This document shows positions 4,832-6,845 of a DNA stretch of 6,845 nucleotides, piece after piece. A program made the position numbers and the translations under genes. Under the pieces are notes generated by a model. The model worked only from the letters and a program-made list of their open reading frames with translations, did not search any database and was not told the origin of the DNA. Position 1 is the first letter of the stretch. Each line of letters starts with the position of its first letter. The stretch comes from an uncultured Holophagaceae bacterium. Its GTDB lineage: Bacteria; Acidobacteriota; Holophagae; Holophagales; Holophagaceae. The stretch spans positions 1 to 6,845 of the forward strand of contig CAITBU010000176.1 in the NCBI GenBank assembly GCA_903890595.1, written 5' to 3'.

Positions 4832-6845
4832 TCAGAGGTACTTGGAGAGGAACTCCCACATGGCCTGGGTGCGGGCCCAGCCGTGCTGGGGGGCGCGGGG
4901 GCTGTGGTCGGAGCCGGGCAGCAGCACCAGCTGGGTGGGGTGCCCGGCCTTCTGGAGGGCATCGATGAGCATGATGCTGTTCTGGGGATGCACGTTGTCA
5001 TCCAGGGTGCCGTGGAGCAGCAGCAGGCGCCCGCTGAGCTGAGCGGCAGCCTTCAGGACGGAGGCTGCGGCGTAGCCCTCCTTGTTGTCGGCGGGCAGGC
5101 CCATGTAGCGCTCGGTGTAGATGCTGTCGTAGAGGCTCCAGTCCGTGACAGGCGCCCCGGCGATGCCCAGCTTCCAGCCCTTGCTGTGGGTGAGGGCGTA
5201 GGTGACCATGTACCCGCCGTAGCTCCAGCCGTCCAGACAGAGGCGGTCCATGTCCGCCCAGCCCTGGGCCTTCAGCCAGGCGTGGCCGTCCAGCAGGTCC
5301 TGCAGCTCCTGGGCACCCAGGTTGCGGTGGATGCCGGTGGCGCTGGCGGGGCCCTTCCCTGAGGCGCTGCGGTTGTCGCAGATCCAGGTGGCGATGCCGT
5401 GCTGGGCCAGGAACTGGTACCAGGGCATCTCGCGGTTCCAGGCGTCCCGCACGGACTGGGCGCCGGGGCCGCTGTAGGTGTACTGGAAGACCGGGTACTT
5501 GCGGGTGGGGTCGAAGTCCACGGGGAGCACCAGCAGGGTCTCCATGGGGAAGCCGTCCCGGGTCTTCACCTGCTGGAAGCTGACGCGACCCCGCTTGAGG
5601 GCCTGCCACTCGGCGGCCGGGTTGGCATCGATGAGGCGCAGGGACTGGCCGGCGGCGCCGTGGAGGGACTGGCGGGGCGGGGTCTGGAGGTCACTCCAGG
5701 TGTCCAGGAACTGGGTGTAGGTGGCATTGAAGCGCACCCGGTGGGTGCCCGGCTGGGCGGTCAGGCGGGTGAGGCCCTGGCCGTCCAGGCCAATGCGGTA
5801 GGTGTCGAGGCCGATGGGGCTGCGCTCGGTGGCATCAAAGAACAGCTGCCCGGCTGGCGTCACCCCATGGACCTTGCGTACGTCCCAGGGTCCTGCGGTG
5901 ACGGCGGCCAGGGCCTTGCCGTCCCGGTCATGGCGGTAGACGTGGTGCTGGCCCGTGCGGCCGGACTCCCAGAGGAAGCTGCCATCCGGTAGCCAGAGGG
6001 GCAGGGGCAGGCGCTCCTGCCACGCTGTGCCTCCCTCGCGGAGCAGGACCTTGGAGGTGGTGCCTTCAAAGGCGCGGAGCTCCAGCCAGCTCTGGACGCG
6101 GTCCTGGAGCGAGGCCAGCAGCCGGCCCTGGGGATCCCAGCCCACCTGGACAATGAGGGTCTCCTGGGCGGCGTAGGGATCCTCCATCCAGGTGGTCTTT
6201 CCGGTCAGGTCCACCACGCCCAGGCGGGCCGTGGGGTTGGGGTCGCCGGCCTTGGGATAGCGGGCTTTGAGCGGCTTCTGGGGCTGGCTGCGGTCGTCCA
6301 TGAGGGTGAAGACTGGGACCTTGGTCTCGTCCAGGCTGAGGTAGGCCAGGCGGCGGGAGTCCGGAGCCCACCAGTAGGCCCGGAAGCTGCCCCGGCCATA
6401 GACCTCTTCCTGGTAGACCCAGTCCAGGCGGCCGTTGAAGACGGTCTCCCCACCCCCCTGGGTGAGGCGCGTCTCGGTGCCCGTGGCGACCTCCTGGCGG
6501 TAGAGGTCGTTGCCCCGGAGGAAGGCCACCTGGCTGCCGTCCGGGCTGAAGGTGGGCTCGTCGACCTTGGTCTTGCTGAGGCAGCGGGCCGTGGCGGAGG
6601 TGGCCTCCACCAGGTAGAGGGCATCCGCCACATCCACCAGGAAGGCCGTGCGGACTTCGTTCCACACGAAGCCACCCCGCCCCAGGGCGGCCTGGGCCTT
6701 GGGAATGGCGGCGCCCGCGGCCTCCAGGGCCTTCTCCAGGCGCGCGGCGTCCAGGAAGGGCTTGGTCTCCCAGGTGCTGGGGTCCACCCGGGATAGGACG
6801 GTCTTGTCACCGTCCCGGCGGGTCTGGAGCAGGCCCCCATCTGGC
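4832..6845 (-). CDS. S9 family (DPP-IV-type, S9B) serine peptidase, N-terminus off window
   Basis: Dipeptidyl-peptidase-IV-like serine exopeptidase, which removes N-terminal X-Pro or X-Ala dipeptides. The frame stays open past the GTG at 6787 to the window edge (19 more codons), and that extra stretch (PDGGLLQTRRDGDKTVLSR) reads like a normal DPP-IV beta-propeller strand, so the GTG is not the start. About 670 residues are visible of a usual 720-780. Numbering from GTG 6787: the propeller N-domain runs to about 390 with SPDGSQVAFL (81-90), and VYQEEVYG (124-131) carries the paired Glu E127/E128 that bind the substrate amino terminus. The alpha/beta-hydrolase domain has YTYSGP (oxyanion Tyr438), nucleophile Ser522 in GWSYGGY, APVTDWSLYDSIYTERYMGLP-type pocket residues W550, Y553 and Y557, Asp596 and Asn598 in HGTLDDNVH, and His628 in GSDHSP. 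All expected catalytic residues are present. Export to the periplasm is likely for the family, but the signal peptide would lie outside the window. Confidence 0.95.
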   Translation of the reverse strand, partial: PDGGLLQTRRDGDKTVLSRVDPSTWETKPFLDAARLEKALEAAGAAIPKAQAALGRGGFVWNEVRTAFLVDVADALYLVEATSATARCLSKTKVDEPTFSPDGSQVAFLRGNDLYRQEVATGTETRLTQGGGETVFNGRLDWVYQEEVYGRGSFRAYWWAPDSRRLAYLSLDETKVPVFTLMDDRSQPQKPLKARYPKAGDPNPTARLGVVDLTGKTTWMEDPYAAQETLIVQVGWDPQGRLLASLQDRVQSWLELRAFEGTTSKVLLREGGTAWQERLPLPLWLPDGSFLWESGRTGQHHVYRHDRDGKALAAVTAGPWDVRKVHGVTPAGQLFFDATERSPIGLDTYRIGLDGQGLTRLTAQPGTHRVRFNATYTQFLDTWSDLQTPPRQSLHGAAGQSLRLIDANPAAEWQALKRGRVSFQQVKTRDGFPMETLLVLPVDFDPTRKYPVFQYTYSGPGAQSVRDAWNREMPWYQFLAQHGIATWICDNRSASGKGPASATGIHRNLGAQELQDLLDGHAWLKAQGWADMDRLCLDGWSYGGYMVTYALTHSKGWKLGIAGAPVTDWSLYDSIYTERYMGLPADNKEGYAAASVLKAAAQLSGRLLLLHGTLDDNVHPQNSIMLIDALQKAGHPTQLVLLPGSDHSPRAPQHGWARTQAMWEFLSKYL

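Noticed and set aside
4804..4835. Bidirectional terminator between the convergent genes
   Set aside because: Only a 5-bp outer stem and a 4-bp inner stem, with no T-runs on either strand.
5399..5992. Open frame (197 codons) on the + strand opposite the S9 peptidase
   Set aside because: Gly/Val/Ala/Leu-rich shadow without motifs; the - strand is firmly coding through this interval.
4998..6665. Alternative - strand frames inside the peptidase gene (203 and 199 codons)
   Set aside because: Pro/Gly/Arg-rich frame-shifted readings of the same gene; the main frame is continuous with all catalytic residues, so there is no frameshift to explain.

Overview
This is a GC-rich bacterial window that is almost fully coding. 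It holds the distal part of a branched-chain amino acid (LIV/HAAT-type) ABC transporter operon on the + strand, then a POT/PTR2-like MFS transporter on the same strand, then a convergent dipeptidyl-peptidase-IV-type S9 peptidase on the - strand. Strong G/C preference at third codon positions opens many long false reading frames opposite and beside the real genes. The taxon cannot be fixed from the sequence. GC content, the LivF-CBS (AcuB-like) arrangement and the DPP-IV/POT pair would suit an Acidobacteriota (Holophaga/Geothrix-like) or deltaproteobacterial-type genome, but that is a low-confidence inference.

Layout: (1) 1-3029 is livH (5' end off the window), livM, livG and livF. They are packed with a 10-nt gap, a 1-nt overlap and an 8-nt overlap, so they are surely cotranscribed and probably translationally coupled. 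The solute-binding protein gene and the operon promoter are not in the window. (2) 3040-3462 is a small protein made of two CBS domains. It starts 10 nt after livF with its own Shine-Dalgarno sequence and is probably the last cistron of the operon. (3) 3463-3541 is a 79-nt gap with two GC-rich inverted repeats and the ribosome binding site of the next gene. (4) 3542-4807 is a 12-TM-type transporter with the hallmarks of proton-coupled peptide transporters and a GTG start. (5) 4808-4831 is a 24-nt gap between convergent genes. (6) 4832-6845 (- strand) is the S9 peptidase. Its frame stays open to the window edge, so its N-terminus lies outside.

How they may work together (inference): the S9B peptidase would release N-terminal dipeptides from peptides, the POT-like carrier would import di/tripeptides with protons, and the LIV system would import free branched-chain amino acids. 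The region reads as a peptide and amino acid scavenging neighbourhood. The CBS protein is a plausible nucleotide-sensing partner of the LIV transporter. I see no mobile element, RNA gene, CRISPR array or clearly novel system. The points most worth a second look are the operon-linked CBS protein with one damaged ligand motif, and the non-canonical residues of LivG and LivF, which would fall in the same composite ATP site.
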